Position numbers and translations under genes: made by a program. Shown here one piece after another: positions 1 through 9,300 of a stretch of DNA of 39,861 bases; position 1 is the first letter of the stretch, and each line of letters starts with the position of its first letter. The DNA is from an archaeon. GTDB lineage: Archaea; Iainarchaeota; Iainarchaeia; Iainarchaeales; CSSED10-239. Location: the NCBI GenBank assembly GCA_023230325.1, contig JALNXN010000008.1:1-39861 (forward strand). Reading direction: 5' to 3'. Below the pieces are notes generated by a model, which saw nothing but the letters and a program-made list of their open reading frames with translations, was not told the DNA's origin and searched no databases.

Positions 1-143
1 GTCTTTATTTCTTTAAGTCTTTATTTCTTTAAGTCTTTATTTCTTTAAGTCTTTATTTCTTTAAGTCTTTATTTCTTTAAGTCTTTATTTCTTTAAGTCT
101 TTATTTCTTTAAGTCTTTATTTCTTTAAGTCTTTATTTCTTTA
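1..143. repeat. 16-bp tandem repeat, about 8.9 copies, open at left edge
   Basis: The unit GTCTTTATTTCTTTAA is repeated head to tail without a mismatch: eight full copies from 1 to 128 and 15 of 16 bases of a ninth (129-143). The array begins at base 1, so it probably extends left. The period is not a multiple of three and TAA occurs in the unit, so it is not coding. The array stops 13 bp from the stop codon of the minus-strand DUF373 gene. Its plus strand is T-rich, so it could also act as a U-rich terminator for a plus-strand gene further left; that part is inference. Confidence 0.97.
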
Positions 144-156
144 TTCCAACCAAAAC

Positions 157-1434
157 TCAAATTATTACAAACCCATTTCTTACAGAAAAATTCTTTTTAG
201 AAATACTTCTTATTTTTTTATTAGTCCTTTCTTCATAAATTATAATCTGTTTCTTTTCATCAACGTCAACAACTTTGCCAATTAACAAACCATATTTAGA
301 TCTTACTGAGAGCCCAACTAATAAAACTGTTACCTCTGAAGAAATATTAAACAAGTTAGTAAAGATCCCAATCAAAATTAAAAAAATTACAGATAAGATA
401 ATTGCTGTAATAAACAAAGAAATCTCAATTTCCGAAATTATCAATTGTAGAGCGAAATCAATTAATGTTGCAAAAATAAAAATAGACAATAATGTAAAAA
501 TATGTCTTCCTAAAAGATACACTTTCTTAAAATAAAATAGATCAATAATAGAAGCAATAACTGCAGAAGAGATAGCTAAAACTAAGTACAACAGAATAGC
601 TCTTAAAACATAAACTGTTCTAAACAAAAGATCAAAAGAGGTATTTAGGTTAAATAAGTTAATACCTTTTACAATTGAAAAAATTGAAAAAAAAATAAAA
701 GCTAGATAGAAAGGTAAACTCAACCTATGTATTGAAAATCTTTTAAAAATATTTCTATAAAACTTAATAAAATAAAAATCTAAATTAAAACCCTTAATTA
801 AAAAATATAAACCCAACAATAAAGCAATGATCTGTAAAGCAGAATTTTTAAAAAAAACAAACAACAACAAAATAACAGCAGGAACACCATAAACAATTCT
901 TGCAAAGAAAGGATCTCTAAAAGCCTTCTTGATTGTGTAGAAAGTTGATTCTAAATTTTTTGATTGTCTTACAATAATTGTGTCTTTTGAAATTACTGGA
1001 ATGTAATTTTGAATGATTGGCAGGACTTGATCATCCTCAGCACCATCAGTAACTAATATTGCAGCAGTTGCAGGATAGATCTCTAGAGTGTGTTTTAGTT
1101 GTAGTGCAATATTTTTGTCTGCATAAAAAAGATTAGATTTAGAATGACCTGTCAGAGTAACAATTTCAACATCATTTTCCTTAATCAACTCATTATATTT
1201 CTTAATAGCCCCAAACATACAATTGCCATCTGAGTCTTCAGGATCTGCAATTGCAAACTTAGTTGCTGCTTGTGTGTTATTTTTAAGACCAATTATTGGA
1301 CCAGTAATTCCTGCCTTTTCTCCAATATCATTATCCCTATCTACAGATATGATTAGTATCTTTTCATATGATTGATTAATTGGTTCTTTTTCAATTAAAT
1401 CTTTTTTTTTATTTGTTTTTTTTCTTACAACCAT
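157..1434 (-). CDS. DUF373 family integral membrane protein
   Basis: 425-aa protein of the archaeal DUF373 family. The soluble N-terminal half carries the family's hallmark stretches: ISVDRDNDIGEKAGI followed by GPIIG near residues 29-49, ADPEDSDGN near 63, LTGHS near 95, and VTDGAEDDQVLPII near 128-141. From about residue 178 onward there are six or seven hydrophobic segments, so the C-terminal half is membrane embedded, and it ends in a short charged cytoplasm-like tail. No biochemical role is established for the family; the conserved acidic motifs suggest a nucleotide- or metal-binding soluble domain, but that is inference. The ATG at 1434 is followed by a Lys-rich stretch before the conserved core. 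The gene is transcribed away from the stomatin-like gene across a 137-bp AT-rich divergent promoter region. Confidence 0.9.
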   Translation of the reverse strand: MVVRKKTNKKKDLIEKEPINQSYEKILIISVDRDNDIGEKAGITGPIIGLKNNTQAATKFAIADPEDSDGNCMFGAIKKYNELIKENDVEIVTLTGHSKSNLFYADKNIALQLKHTLEIYPATAAILVTDGAEDDQVLPIIQNYIPVISKDTIIVRQSKNLESTFYTIKKAFRDPFFARIVYGVPAVILLLFVFFKNSALQIIALLLGLYFLIKGFNLDFYFIKFYRNIFKRFSIHRLSLPFYLAFIFFSIFSIVKGINLFNLNTSFDLLFRTVYVLRAILLYLVLAISSAVIASIIDLFYFKKVYLLGRHIFTLLSIFIFATLIDFALQLIISEIEISLFITAIILSVIFLILIGIFTNLFNISSEVTVLLVGLSVRSKYGLLIGKVVDVDEKKQIIIYEERTNKKIRSISKKNFSVRNGFVII

Positions 1435-1571
1435 ATTTTTTCAAAATTATATAATTATTACACAATATAATATAGACTATATTATTTATATATCTTTTTG
1501 TTTAATAGATAATTAGAAAGTACAATAAAATCTAAAAATAATATTTAAAAAAATAAAGGTAGACAAAGTTT

Positions 1572-2570
1572 ATGAGTAAAGAAAAAACAAAAAGTTTCTT
1601 TTTTAGTATAATGACAATCATAATTATTATAGTCATTGTTGGAATTATTCTTGTTAGTGATAAGATTACAACTACTATGATTTGGATAATTGCAATAATT
1701 ATTTTTATTTGGCTAATATTTAAAGCAAAAATAATTCTACAACTTAAAGATTATGAAAGAGCAGTTATCTTTAGGTTTGGAAAGGTTGTTAGAGTTGGGG
1801 GCCCTGGTTGGACCATAGTTTTACCATTGATTGAAAAACCAAACATCGTTACATTAAGAGTAGAAACAATAGACATACCTCCACAAAATGTACTTACAAA
1901 AGACAATATTCAACTAACAGTAGATGGGGTGTTATTTATCTCCATAAAGCCAGACAAAGAAAGTGTAGTAAACTCAGTTGTTAAAGTTGAAGATTATAGA
2001 CAAGCTTCAACCATGTATGTTATTGCTGCTTTGAGAGACATTATTGGAGACTTTGAACTTACAGAAGTAATTACTAACATTGAAAAAATTAATTCTGACT
2101 TAAAACAAGCATTAATTGAAATTGGAAAAGACTGGGGAATAAAAGTTACTTCAGTTGAACTAAGTGAAATAAAGATCCCACAAGACATCTTAGAAGCAAT
2201 GCACCAACAAAAAGCCGCAGTTCAGAAAAAACTTGCAGTCTATGAACTTGCAGAATCTGAGAAAGCAAAAATTCTTGCTGTTAAGGATGCTACTGACCAG
2301 TTGTCTGACAAGACTGTGATCTATTATTATTTAAAAGCTTTAGAGAAAATGGCAGAAGGACAATCTTCAAAGATCATTTTCCCAATGGAATTAACATCAC
2401 TTTTAGAGAAGGTCACAGATAATATTGGACAAACAAAAGGAAAACTAAACCCAAATGCTTTAGAAAAAGGAATAAATGAAAAAAGCTTAGAGAAGTTTTT
2501 ACCATTTATACAAGGATATATCAATTCAGAGAAAAATAAGAAGAAAGGAAAAGTGATTAAGAAAAAATAA
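1572..2570 (+). CDS. SPFH/Band 7 (stomatin-like) membrane protein
   Basis: 332-aa member of the SPFH (stomatin/prohibitin/flotillin/HflK) superfamily. Two adjacent hydrophobic segments near residues 10-30 and 33-52 anchor it. The Band 7 domain follows, with the typical stomatin run YERAVIFRFGK near residue 61, GPGW-VLP near 77-86, and a long helix ending in AVYELAESEKAK near 222-233. Stomatins form oligomeric rings on membranes and often scaffold proteases or channels. In many archaea the gene sits beside an NfeD-type partner; none is present here. The C-terminus is Lys-rich. AAAGGT about 12 bases upstream is a reasonable ribosome site for the ATG. Its 3' end meets the convergent taw3 gene with three bases between stops. 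Confidence 0.9.
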   Translation: MSKEKTKSFFFSIMTIIIIIVIVGIILVSDKITTTMIWIIAIIIFIWLIFKAKIILQLKDYERAVIFRFGKVVRVGGPGWTIVLPLIEKPNIVTLRVETIDIPPQNVLTKDNIQLTVDGVLFISIKPDKESVVNSVVKVEDYRQASTMYVIAALRDIIGDFELTEVITNIEKINSDLKQALIEIGKDWGIKVTSVELSEIKIPQDILEAMHQQKAAVQKKLAVYELAESEKAKILAVKDATDQLSDKTVIYYYLKALEKMAEGQSSKIIFPMELTSLLEKVTDNIGQTKGKLNPNALEKGINEKSLEKFLPFIQGYINSEKNKKKGKVIKKK

Positions 2571-2573
2571 AAA

Positions 2574-3173
2574 CTATTTAAATTTTTCTAAAAAAGACTT
2601 TGAGAATCTTGAAAGTCTTTCAAAATTAATTTCCATTTTTTTGTTTGCTCTTTCTAAAACCAATTTTAAATAATCATCTGAAATTAAAACAACATCATAA
2701 ACTTTTACTGGCAAAGCCATAAACTGTGTGCTTGTAATTTCTAAAATATACTTACCATCCTTTGCTGTAATTATTCCAGCTTTTTTAAGACCAAACTCTT
2801 GAGAAAAAGAAAGAACTTCTTTTGCTTTTTGGTAATCTTTACACCCAAAATGAAAGATAAATGACTCTATCTTTAACCAAAGATCATTTTCTGAAACTTG
2901 GGCAATATCCCTTTTAATTTCTTCAAAAGAAACAGTTCTGTGATATTTTTTATGAAAAGAAGAAATCTTTTTTGACTCTTCTTCATTTGTAGAAAGTAAC
3001 ATTATTCTTCCTGCACAACTACTTGAGGTAAAAATATCAGGAATCTTTACAACCTCTAAAAGAAAGGGAACAAGAATCTCATCAACTTTTTTCTCCACAA
3101 TTGCTTTGTTTAGAGTATCTGTATGATATTGTTTTAACATACTAAATCTTTGATTAGTTACATTATTATCCAT
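2574..3173 (-). CDS. taw3: tRNA-Phe wybutosine-pathway methyltransferase Taw3 (TYW3 family)
   Basis: 199-aa protein of the TYW3/Taw3 family, the SAM-dependent N4-methyltransferase acting on a wyosine intermediate at position 37 of tRNA-Phe. The diagnostic motif TSSSCAGRI is at residues 49-57 (family consensus S-S-C-[SA]-G-R). Downstream are WLKIESFIFHFGC near 98-110, the FGLKKAGI block near 128-135, and ITSTQFMALP near 146-155, matching the family layout. The ATG at 3173 is preceded on the minus strand by AAGGAAG, a good Shine-Dalgarno sequence. The tRNA-Phe gene at 15782-15855 has G at position 37, the expected substrate base. Other enzymes of the pathway (Trm5, Taw1, Taw2) are not in this window. 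Confidence 0.88.
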   Translation of the reverse strand: MDNNVTNQRFSMLKQYHTDTLNKAIVEKKVDEILVPFLLEVVKIPDIFTSSSCAGRIMLLSTNEEESKKISSFHKKYHRTVSFEEIKRDIAQVSENDLWLKIESFIFHFGCKDYQKAKEVLSFSQEFGLKKAGIITAKDGKYILEITSTQFMALPVKVYDVVLISDDYLKLVLERANKKMEINFERLSRFSKSFLEKFK

Positions 3174-3266
3174 AAGTTATACTTCCTTTTAATAAACATA
3201 TATTTTTAAGATATTAGATTATATAATATATACTTGAAAAGATATTTAATAGGTGTTGTGGACAAT

Positions 3267-4088
3267 ATGGACTTAAAGAAAATAACAATAACAATTTTTA
3301 TATTATTAATTTTTATAAACATCAACCATTCTGTTTTTGCAGTAAAGATATTAGAGCCTGTCTATGAGGACCTAAGATACACAAATGTTGTTGACCTTGG
3401 GTTTGCTTCCCCTGGAGAATCTTTTTTAATTAGCTTTTTAATTGAGAAAGGAGAAGACTACACAGACATTAAAATTAATCAAGAACAAAAACAAAAGGTA
3501 ATTATTGAAAATGTGAAAAATACAAAAGAAAGTATATTTACTACAATTAAATTAGATGAAGAACTAAAAGAAGGAGAATTACTTTTAAAAATAATATTGG
3601 TTGGAAAAGAACAGCAAAAAGAAATTATCTTAAAATTAGATGTTTCTGATAAAGTCATATACACAACATTAGATGAGTATTTGGAAACTGGAAACTATGA
3701 TGAACCTAAAACCATTAAGTTTAATGTCATTAATAAATCTATAACTACAAAAACAATAATTGTAAGCTCTGACTTATCTGATTATTGGTTTAATAAAGAT
3801 ATTAAAAAACATAAAAAAATGTACTTAACACCAAATTCAATAACAAACATAACATACACCTTTACACCAAAAGAAATTGGAACCACTAACTTTAAAGTTT
3901 ACATCATCCCTATTATTAATGAAAAGACAATGTTTATAAACACTGATGACTATATAATTTATAATTTAAAAACAGATATTAAAAAAAGCATTAGTGGAAT
4001 ATACGGTACTAAGGAACACTATTTTCCTCTATTTAATAATAACCTAATACCAATTTATTTCTTTAATAAAATAATTAAATTAATTTAA
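3267..4088 (+). CDS. Predicted secreted protein of unknown family
   Basis: I prefer the ATG at 3267, giving 273 aa; an in-frame TTG at 3234 would add 11 residues ahead of the signal sequence. The start MDLKKITITIFILLIFI is a classic Sec signal peptide ending near SVFA. The mature part looks like beta-sandwich repeats (alternating hydrophobic strands, FTPKEIGTTNFKVYI near the end), similar in flavour to CARDB/NEW-type adhesion or S-layer-associated domains, but I cannot assign a family. The C-terminus ends in a short, weakly hydrophobic stretch (YFFNKIIKLI) with no clear transmembrane anchor, in contrast to the protein at 10064. It could be released, bound to another surface protein, or a truncated anchored protein. 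Confidence 0.6.
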   Translation: MDLKKITITIFILLIFININHSVFAVKILEPVYEDLRYTNVVDLGFASPGESFLISFLIEKGEDYTDIKINQEQKQKVIIENVKNTKESIFTTIKLDEELKEGELLLKIILVGKEQQKEIILKLDVSDKVIYTTLDEYLETGNYDEPKTIKFNVINKSITTKTIIVSSDLSDYWFNKDIKKHKKMYLTPNSITNITYTFTPKEIGTTNFKVYIIPIINEKTMFINTDDYIIYNLKTDIKKSISGIYGTKEHYFPLFNNNLIPIYFFNKIIKLI

Positions 4089-4137
4089 TCTAAAAAGAAT
4101 ACTTACTTTCTTTTTATAAAAGTTACTTAGAGAAATT

Positions 4138-5670
4138 ATGAATAAAAAATATATTGATCAATTAAAATCTTTTTTTCAAAAAATAGATGTGAAGGTAATA
4201 ACTAACCAAGAGCTACAAAAATTAAAATCAGACTTTGCAAAAAAACACAACCTTACAAAAATACCATTAACCTCAGACATCCTTCTAGCTCTAGAGATTA
4301 AAAATCCAACAAAGACTTTTGTAACCAAACCAAAAAGAACACTTTCAGGAGTAACTGTTATTTCTGTAATGACTAAACCTGATCCTTGCCCAGGAAAATG
4401 CATCTACTGCCCAACATATAAAGATGCACCTAAAAGCTATACAGGCTTTGAACCTGCAGCCATGAGAGGACAACTAAATAACTTTGATGCCTATAAACAG
4501 GTAAAAGAAAGACTTAGACAATTAAATTCAATTGGACACCCTACAAACAAATTAGAACTTATAGTTATGGGGGGAACTTTTCCTGCAACACCTGTAACTT
4601 ACCAAAACAAATTTATAATTGACATTTATAAAGCAGTTACTGGTTCTAAAAGTAATAACATAAACACCCTTAAAAAAAAGGCAATGACCTCTCAAAAAAG
4701 AATAATTGGACTAACCTTTGAAACAAGACCTGACTTTTGTAATAAACAAATAATTGAAAAACTTCTTATTTTTGGAGGTACAAGAGTAGAGCTTGGTGTT
4801 CAGACAACACATGATGATGTTTTTGAAATAGTCAAGAGAGGACACACAACAAAAGAGGTTATAGAGACTACAAAGTTATTAAAGGACTCAGGATTTAAGG
4901 TACTTTACCACATGATGCTTGGGCTTCCTGGAAGTAACTACAAAAAAGATCTAGAAAGCTTTAAAGAAATATTTTCTAACCCCGATTATTGTCCTGACAT
5001 GATAAAGATATACCCTTGCCTAGTAACAAAATACACAATCTTAGAAAAGATGTACTACTCAGGAGAATATAAAATTTATAGCTTTGAAAAAATAGTAAAA
5101 TTGATTGCAGACATTAAAGAGATTGTGCCTAAATGGGTAAGGATTATGAGAGTGCAAAGAGATATTCCTGCAACAAAGATAATAGCAGGTATTCAAAAAA
5201 GCAATCTTAGAGAATATGTTTTTATGGAGTTAGAGAGAAGAAAAAAGAAATGTAATTGTATAAGGTGTAGAGAACCTAACAATAATTTAAAAAATATAAA
5301 CAACTATAAAATTAAAGAAATAGTTTATGAGGCATCGGGTGGAAAAGAATATTTCATATATGCAGAAAAAGAAAACTATTTGTTAGGTTTTATTAGACTA
5401 AGAGTTCCTCACAAACCATTCATAAAAGCAATTGATAAAAATACTGCAATTGTTAGAGAATTACATGTGTATGGGCAAGCAACAAACTTTGAAGATAAAA
5501 ATGTACAACACCAAGGAATTGGAAAAGAATTGTTGACTCTTGCAGAAAAATATGCAAAATTTGAAAAAAAATCAAGAATTGCAGTCATCAGTGGGGTTGG
5601 AGTTAGAAAGTACTACGAGAAGCAAGGTTATAAACTTATTGAACCATATATGATTAAAAAAATAAAGTGA
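4138..5670 (+). CDS. elp3: tRNA uridine-34 acetyltransferase/radical SAM enzyme Elp3
   Basis: 510-aa archaeal Elp3, which installs the carboxymethyl-type modification on wobble uridine 34 using acetyl-CoA and SAM. The radical SAM cluster motif C-x3-C-x2-C is C84, C88 and C91 within DPCPGKCIYCPTY. The TIM-barrel continues with VMGGTFP and LTFETRPDFC. A Cys-rich site (CNCIRCRE, near 375-385) follows, as in other Elp3 proteins. The C-terminal GNAT acetyltransferase domain spans about 395-505, with RELHVYG and HQGIGKELL (acetyl-CoA binding). Archaea use Elp3 alone, without the eukaryotic Elongator partners. Its TGA overlaps a GTG start of the downstream winged-helix gene. The tRNA-Lys(UUU) encoded at 15968-16041 carries a wobble U of the kind modified by this enzyme family. 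Confidence 0.97.
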   Translation: MNKKYIDQLKSFFQKIDVKVITNQELQKLKSDFAKKHNLTKIPLTSDILLALEIKNPTKTFVTKPKRTLSGVTVISVMTKPDPCPGKCIYCPTYKDAPKSYTGFEPAAMRGQLNNFDAYKQVKERLRQLNSIGHPTNKLELIVMGGTFPATPVTYQNKFIIDIYKAVTGSKSNNINTLKKKAMTSQKRIIGLTFETRPDFCNKQIIEKLLIFGGTRVELGVQTTHDDVFEIVKRGHTTKEVIETTKLLKDSGFKVLYHMMLGLPGSNYKKDLESFKEIFSNPDYCPDMIKIYPCLVTKYTILEKMYYSGEYKIYSFEKIVKLIADIKEIVPKWVRIMRVQRDIPATKIIAGIQKSNLREYVFMELERRKKKCNCIRCREPNNNLKNINNYKIKEIVYEASGGKEYFIYAEKENYLLGFIRLRVPHKPFIKAIDKNTAIVRELHVYGQATNFEDKNVQHQGIGKELLTLAEKYAKFEKKSRIAVISGVGVRKYYEKQGYKLIEPYMIKKIK

Positions 5671-5987
5671 TTAGAAAAATGGCAAAATATGAATTCTTAA
5701 TTAATATGCTCCAAAAGGATCCTGACCTCTATAAAATACTTAACTCTAAGCCACATTTGGAGATTTTAGAAGAAATTTCTAAAAAACCAATACTATTTAA
5801 AGATTTACAAATAAAAATATATTTTAAAAGAGTATCTATATTATATAATATATTAGATATGCTTATAGAGAAAGAATTTATTAAAAAAATAGTATTATCA
5901 GATAAAGAAACATATTATATAACAGAAACAGGAAATAAATTTATTCAGAACTATAAGGCATCTAAAGAAGAACTTAATTTAATTTAA
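5667..5987 (+). CDS. Small winged-helix (ArsR/MarR-like) DNA-binding protein
   Basis: 106 aa from the GTG overlapping the elp3 stop, or 102 aa from ATG 5679. Residues 25-95 read as a winged helix: LEILEEISKKPI (helix 1), FKDLQIKIYFKRVSILYNILDMLIEKEFI (helix-turn-helix and recognition helix), and KKIVLSDKETYYITETGNKFI (beta wing). The YYITETGNKFIQNY ending is typical of archaeal ArsR-like transcription factors. No metal-binding cysteines are seen. The overlap with elp3 implies translational coupling, and the CARF-like gene follows 24 bp later, so a regulator plus ligand-sensor pair is plausible. Target genes are unknown. Confidence 0.72.
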   Translation: MIRKMAKYEFLINMLQKDPDLYKILNSKPHLEILEEISKKPILFKDLQIKIYFKRVSILYNILDMLIEKEFIKKIVLSDKETYYITETGNKFIQNYKASKEELNLI

Positions 5988-6011
5988 AAATGAAAAAAAG
6001 GAGAAAATATT

Positions 6012-6362
6012 ATGGCAAATTTTTTAGGAGTATTGAGTATAGGAAAAGGAACTTGGGGACAAGTAGCACACATTATTGATAACTCAGAATATGAAAATGT
6101 ATTCCTTGTTTCTAATGAATGGGCACAAGATAAATTTACTTGTACAAAAAAAGTAAATTGGATAATTATTGACCCAAGAAAAGGATTTAGTGAAATTTTA
6201 GAAGACATTAGTAAACAATGGTCAGAGAAACTAGAAGACCTTGAACTTAACCTGCATTCTGGTAGTGGAAAGGAACATAGTGCTATATTAGCAATATTAA
6301 AACAAAAAAAGATAAATTATAAGATAGTAACTATCAACGCAGATGGAATTGTGAAATATTAG
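6012..6362 (+). CDS. Small Rossmann-like (CARF-like) protein, unknown function
   Basis: 116-aa protein with an excellent ribosome site (AAGGAG, 8 bases ahead of ATG). Predicted alternating strands and helices: FLGVLSIG (strand), GTWGQVAHII (helix), YENVFLVSN (strand), VNWIIIDP (strand), then a helix, LELNLHSGSGKEHSAILAIL, and a last strand YKIVTI. The strand followed by HSGSGKEHSA is reminiscent of the strand-4 ligand motif of CARF domains (an N-x-T-G-G-T-K type turn), which bind cyclic oligonucleotides or related nucleotides. The fold call comes from reading the pattern only. It follows a winged-helix gene, and CARF plus wHTH is the known architecture of Csa3-type regulators, though no CRISPR array or cas gene is present here. 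A conserved archaeal protein of unknown function remains the safe label. Confidence 0.55.
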   Translation: MANFLGVLSIGKGTWGQVAHIIDNSEYENVFLVSNEWAQDKFTCTKKVNWIIIDPRKGFSEILEDISKQWSEKLEDLELNLHSGSGKEHSAILAILKQKKINYKIVTINADGIVKY

Positions 6363-6391
6363 AATTGATATATCGAAGGAGTTTAAAAACT

Positions 6392-9300
6392 GTGAAAAAA
6401 TATTTAATTTTTTTTTTACTTTTAATAATACTTTCATTGTCAGGTTGTATACACTTACTTAACACACAACAAAAACAAATGTGCCTTACAGTCACACACT
6501 ATTCTAAAAATAGTCTCCCTAACTGTGCAACCCAAAGTGCTTGTCTTGAGAAGGTAAATGAGATTAATTATTCTAATAAACTACCATTCCAAATTTATAA
6601 TGAATTAACTGTTTATAAAAACAATATTGCATCCACTTATCTGTTTTACAACAATAGTGTAAAGAATATAGAAAAAATAAATAATAACTGCGACACAAAT
6701 AATCCAAAGGAACTAATCGATGGGTTAAATGATTTCTTTTACTATGTAACTAATATCTTTAAATATAATGATTATGCCTCAGAACAAAGTATAATCATCA
6801 TTAAAGACCTAACTGTTTATTTACAAAACCAAGATGTAGAATTGATTCCTGAAGAAGAAATATATAATGATTATATATTGTTGAATAAAAATTTAAATGA
6901 ATTAAAGATCAACAAAAGTAATATACACTATATAAATAAACTAAACAAAGAAATTAAAAATCTACATGTAGTCGCAGAAGACTTTGGTTTTAAAAAAACA
7001 TATTTGTCTGAAACAAACTACACTGATTTGATTAGCTATTATTATAATGTTGCACAAGTGCCTTCTGCTGATATTAAAATACCAAAAGCCTATCCTGCCA
7101 TTAATTACTTGATCACTAATGTTTCAAAGTTAGAAACCTTAGAAAAAATTAATAAAAATTTAGGAAATGCAAATACTTATAACTTTTATTTATTATTGGA
7201 TAGAATTGTTGGAACTAAAGATTCTGTGCATACAGATTTTGTAGAAATTGTAAACAGATTTAATAGAAATTATGATACTATTTTTTTAAAAATTAAAGAA
7301 CTTGAAAAAAACATTTCTGAAAATAAGGATTATCTTTTAGATGAAAGATATAATGACTTTTTGGTAGAGAAAAGAAACTTTGAAAATAAAGAAATTAGCT
7401 TTGGAAAATATCTAGCTGATTTAAAAATTATAGAAAATGAAATCTATAATAATAAAATTACATCTCAGATAGATGATGAAGAGAAAAGTAAAGAGTTGTT
7501 AGCTTGTCAAGAACTTATCTTAGAAGCAAAAAACTATAAAAATCCATATTTTAAAAACAAAATTAAAGAATATGAAAACACAGATAATTATAATGTGAAG
7601 ATAGAAATTTGTAATCAACTAGAAGTTAGTTTGCAAAATGAAAGTTGCCTTGAAGAATTAAAAACTGTGCAAGAATCTGAAAAAATCAATTTTGAAGAAT
7701 TTCTATTTTTAAAAATAAATGATGTTTTTGAATGTAATGAATATCTGCAAACTATTAATCAAAAGTTAGAAGGGGATTCAACCTTAGTGTACATAAACAA
7801 ACTGATTTTAGAAAACAAAAAAATAATCTCTGAAATCAAGAATAAAGAAAAAACCTTAAAACAAGATTCTGAAATATTAGATCTTGAAAATAAAGTTGAT
7901 GTTGATCGGTTGTTACAAAATTATAAAAAAATAATTAATTCAGAAAATATTATTAAACAAGAATTAGAGATTAATGGCTTGTTACTTGACATCACCAAAC
8001 AATTAATAAATAATGAAAAGTATACTTTTGAAATTGTAAATAACAAATATTATTTTACACTTACTAATCCTTTCTCTTTTAACCTAGAGGGGGTGGTTTA
8101 CACACAAGTGCCTATCTCTGACAAGATTATAAGTAAAGATAACTTACTTACAATAAAAAAAAATAAGATATATTTACAAAAATTATTGCCAAACAAAAAT
8201 TATTATCAAGTAGAAATTGAAAATCACAAAAATATTATTAGAGAAATAATTAAATTAGATTTAGATAAGACAATTGTGAGATTAATCATAACTAATGATG
8301 TTATTAATTTTATAGACACTTTTTATTTACCTAAAAACCTAATCATTACAAGCAGTAACACTGAATATTCTTTAGTAGAAGAAAATGAAAATAGAACTTT
8401 GAGATATCTTACAAAAGAACAGACAGAATTTATATATGTAGCTGATGTTTTAGAGAACAATCCTGAAATTGAAAATATAGAAATGTTGACAGAAGAAAAA
8501 TATATTATCACAAGTCATTTTAGTTTAAAAAACATCTTTGAAGAAGATATTATTACCACCCCAGTAACAATTTACAAAATAGATAGTGATGATGAGATAA
8601 TTGTTAAAGAAAATAATAAAGAGGTTTATTTTGAAAAAGAAAATAACAGCATAAATATTAATTTAAGTCTTAAAAGGAATGAAACTAAAAACTACACCTT
8701 ACAAATACTTAAAGACAAAGATGGGGTTTTAGAAGAGATCCAAGAACTGAACCTAATTATTAATGACTTAAAGTTAAGCTATTTTGAAGATGTGCAAAAA
8801 ATAATTAATTTAAATAAATTTTTGCAACTTGACACAGAAAAAATTGATTATTCCTTTGAAGATATAAAACAATATTATTCTTTAAAACAAGAAATCTATG
8901 ATGTCTTGAAATTAGAAACTGAAAATAGAATTGTTGAACAAAAATATATTAGCTTACACTCTGAGCTTTTAGAAAAATTAGATGAAGAAGAACTTCTAAA
9001 ATTAAGTGAAATTGATTATGATAAATATAAAAATATCAAATATAGTTTGTATCTTTTAGAAAATCTAAAACAAAAAATAATAATAAAAAATAAAAAAGAA
9101 ACAGATAAATTGATTGAAGAAAATATAACTAAACAAAGAGAAGTTGAAAATAAAATAAGTTACTTAGAAAATGAAGATGTTAAAAACAAATTGTTAAAAG
9201 AAATTACAAACATTAACTTTGATGAAAATAATCAAACCCTATTTTCAAATATTTTAGAGAAAGTAAATAACTCTGCAAAAACAGAAGCTACAACTATATA

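Noticed and set aside
1..143. CRISPR array or coding repeat
   Set aside because: The period of 16 has no spacers, shifts frame with each copy and contains stop codons.
6012..6362. CRISPR-associated Csa3/Csx protein
   Set aside because: The CARF resemblance is limited to one turn motif, and no array or cas gene is present, so a CRISPR role is not claimed.
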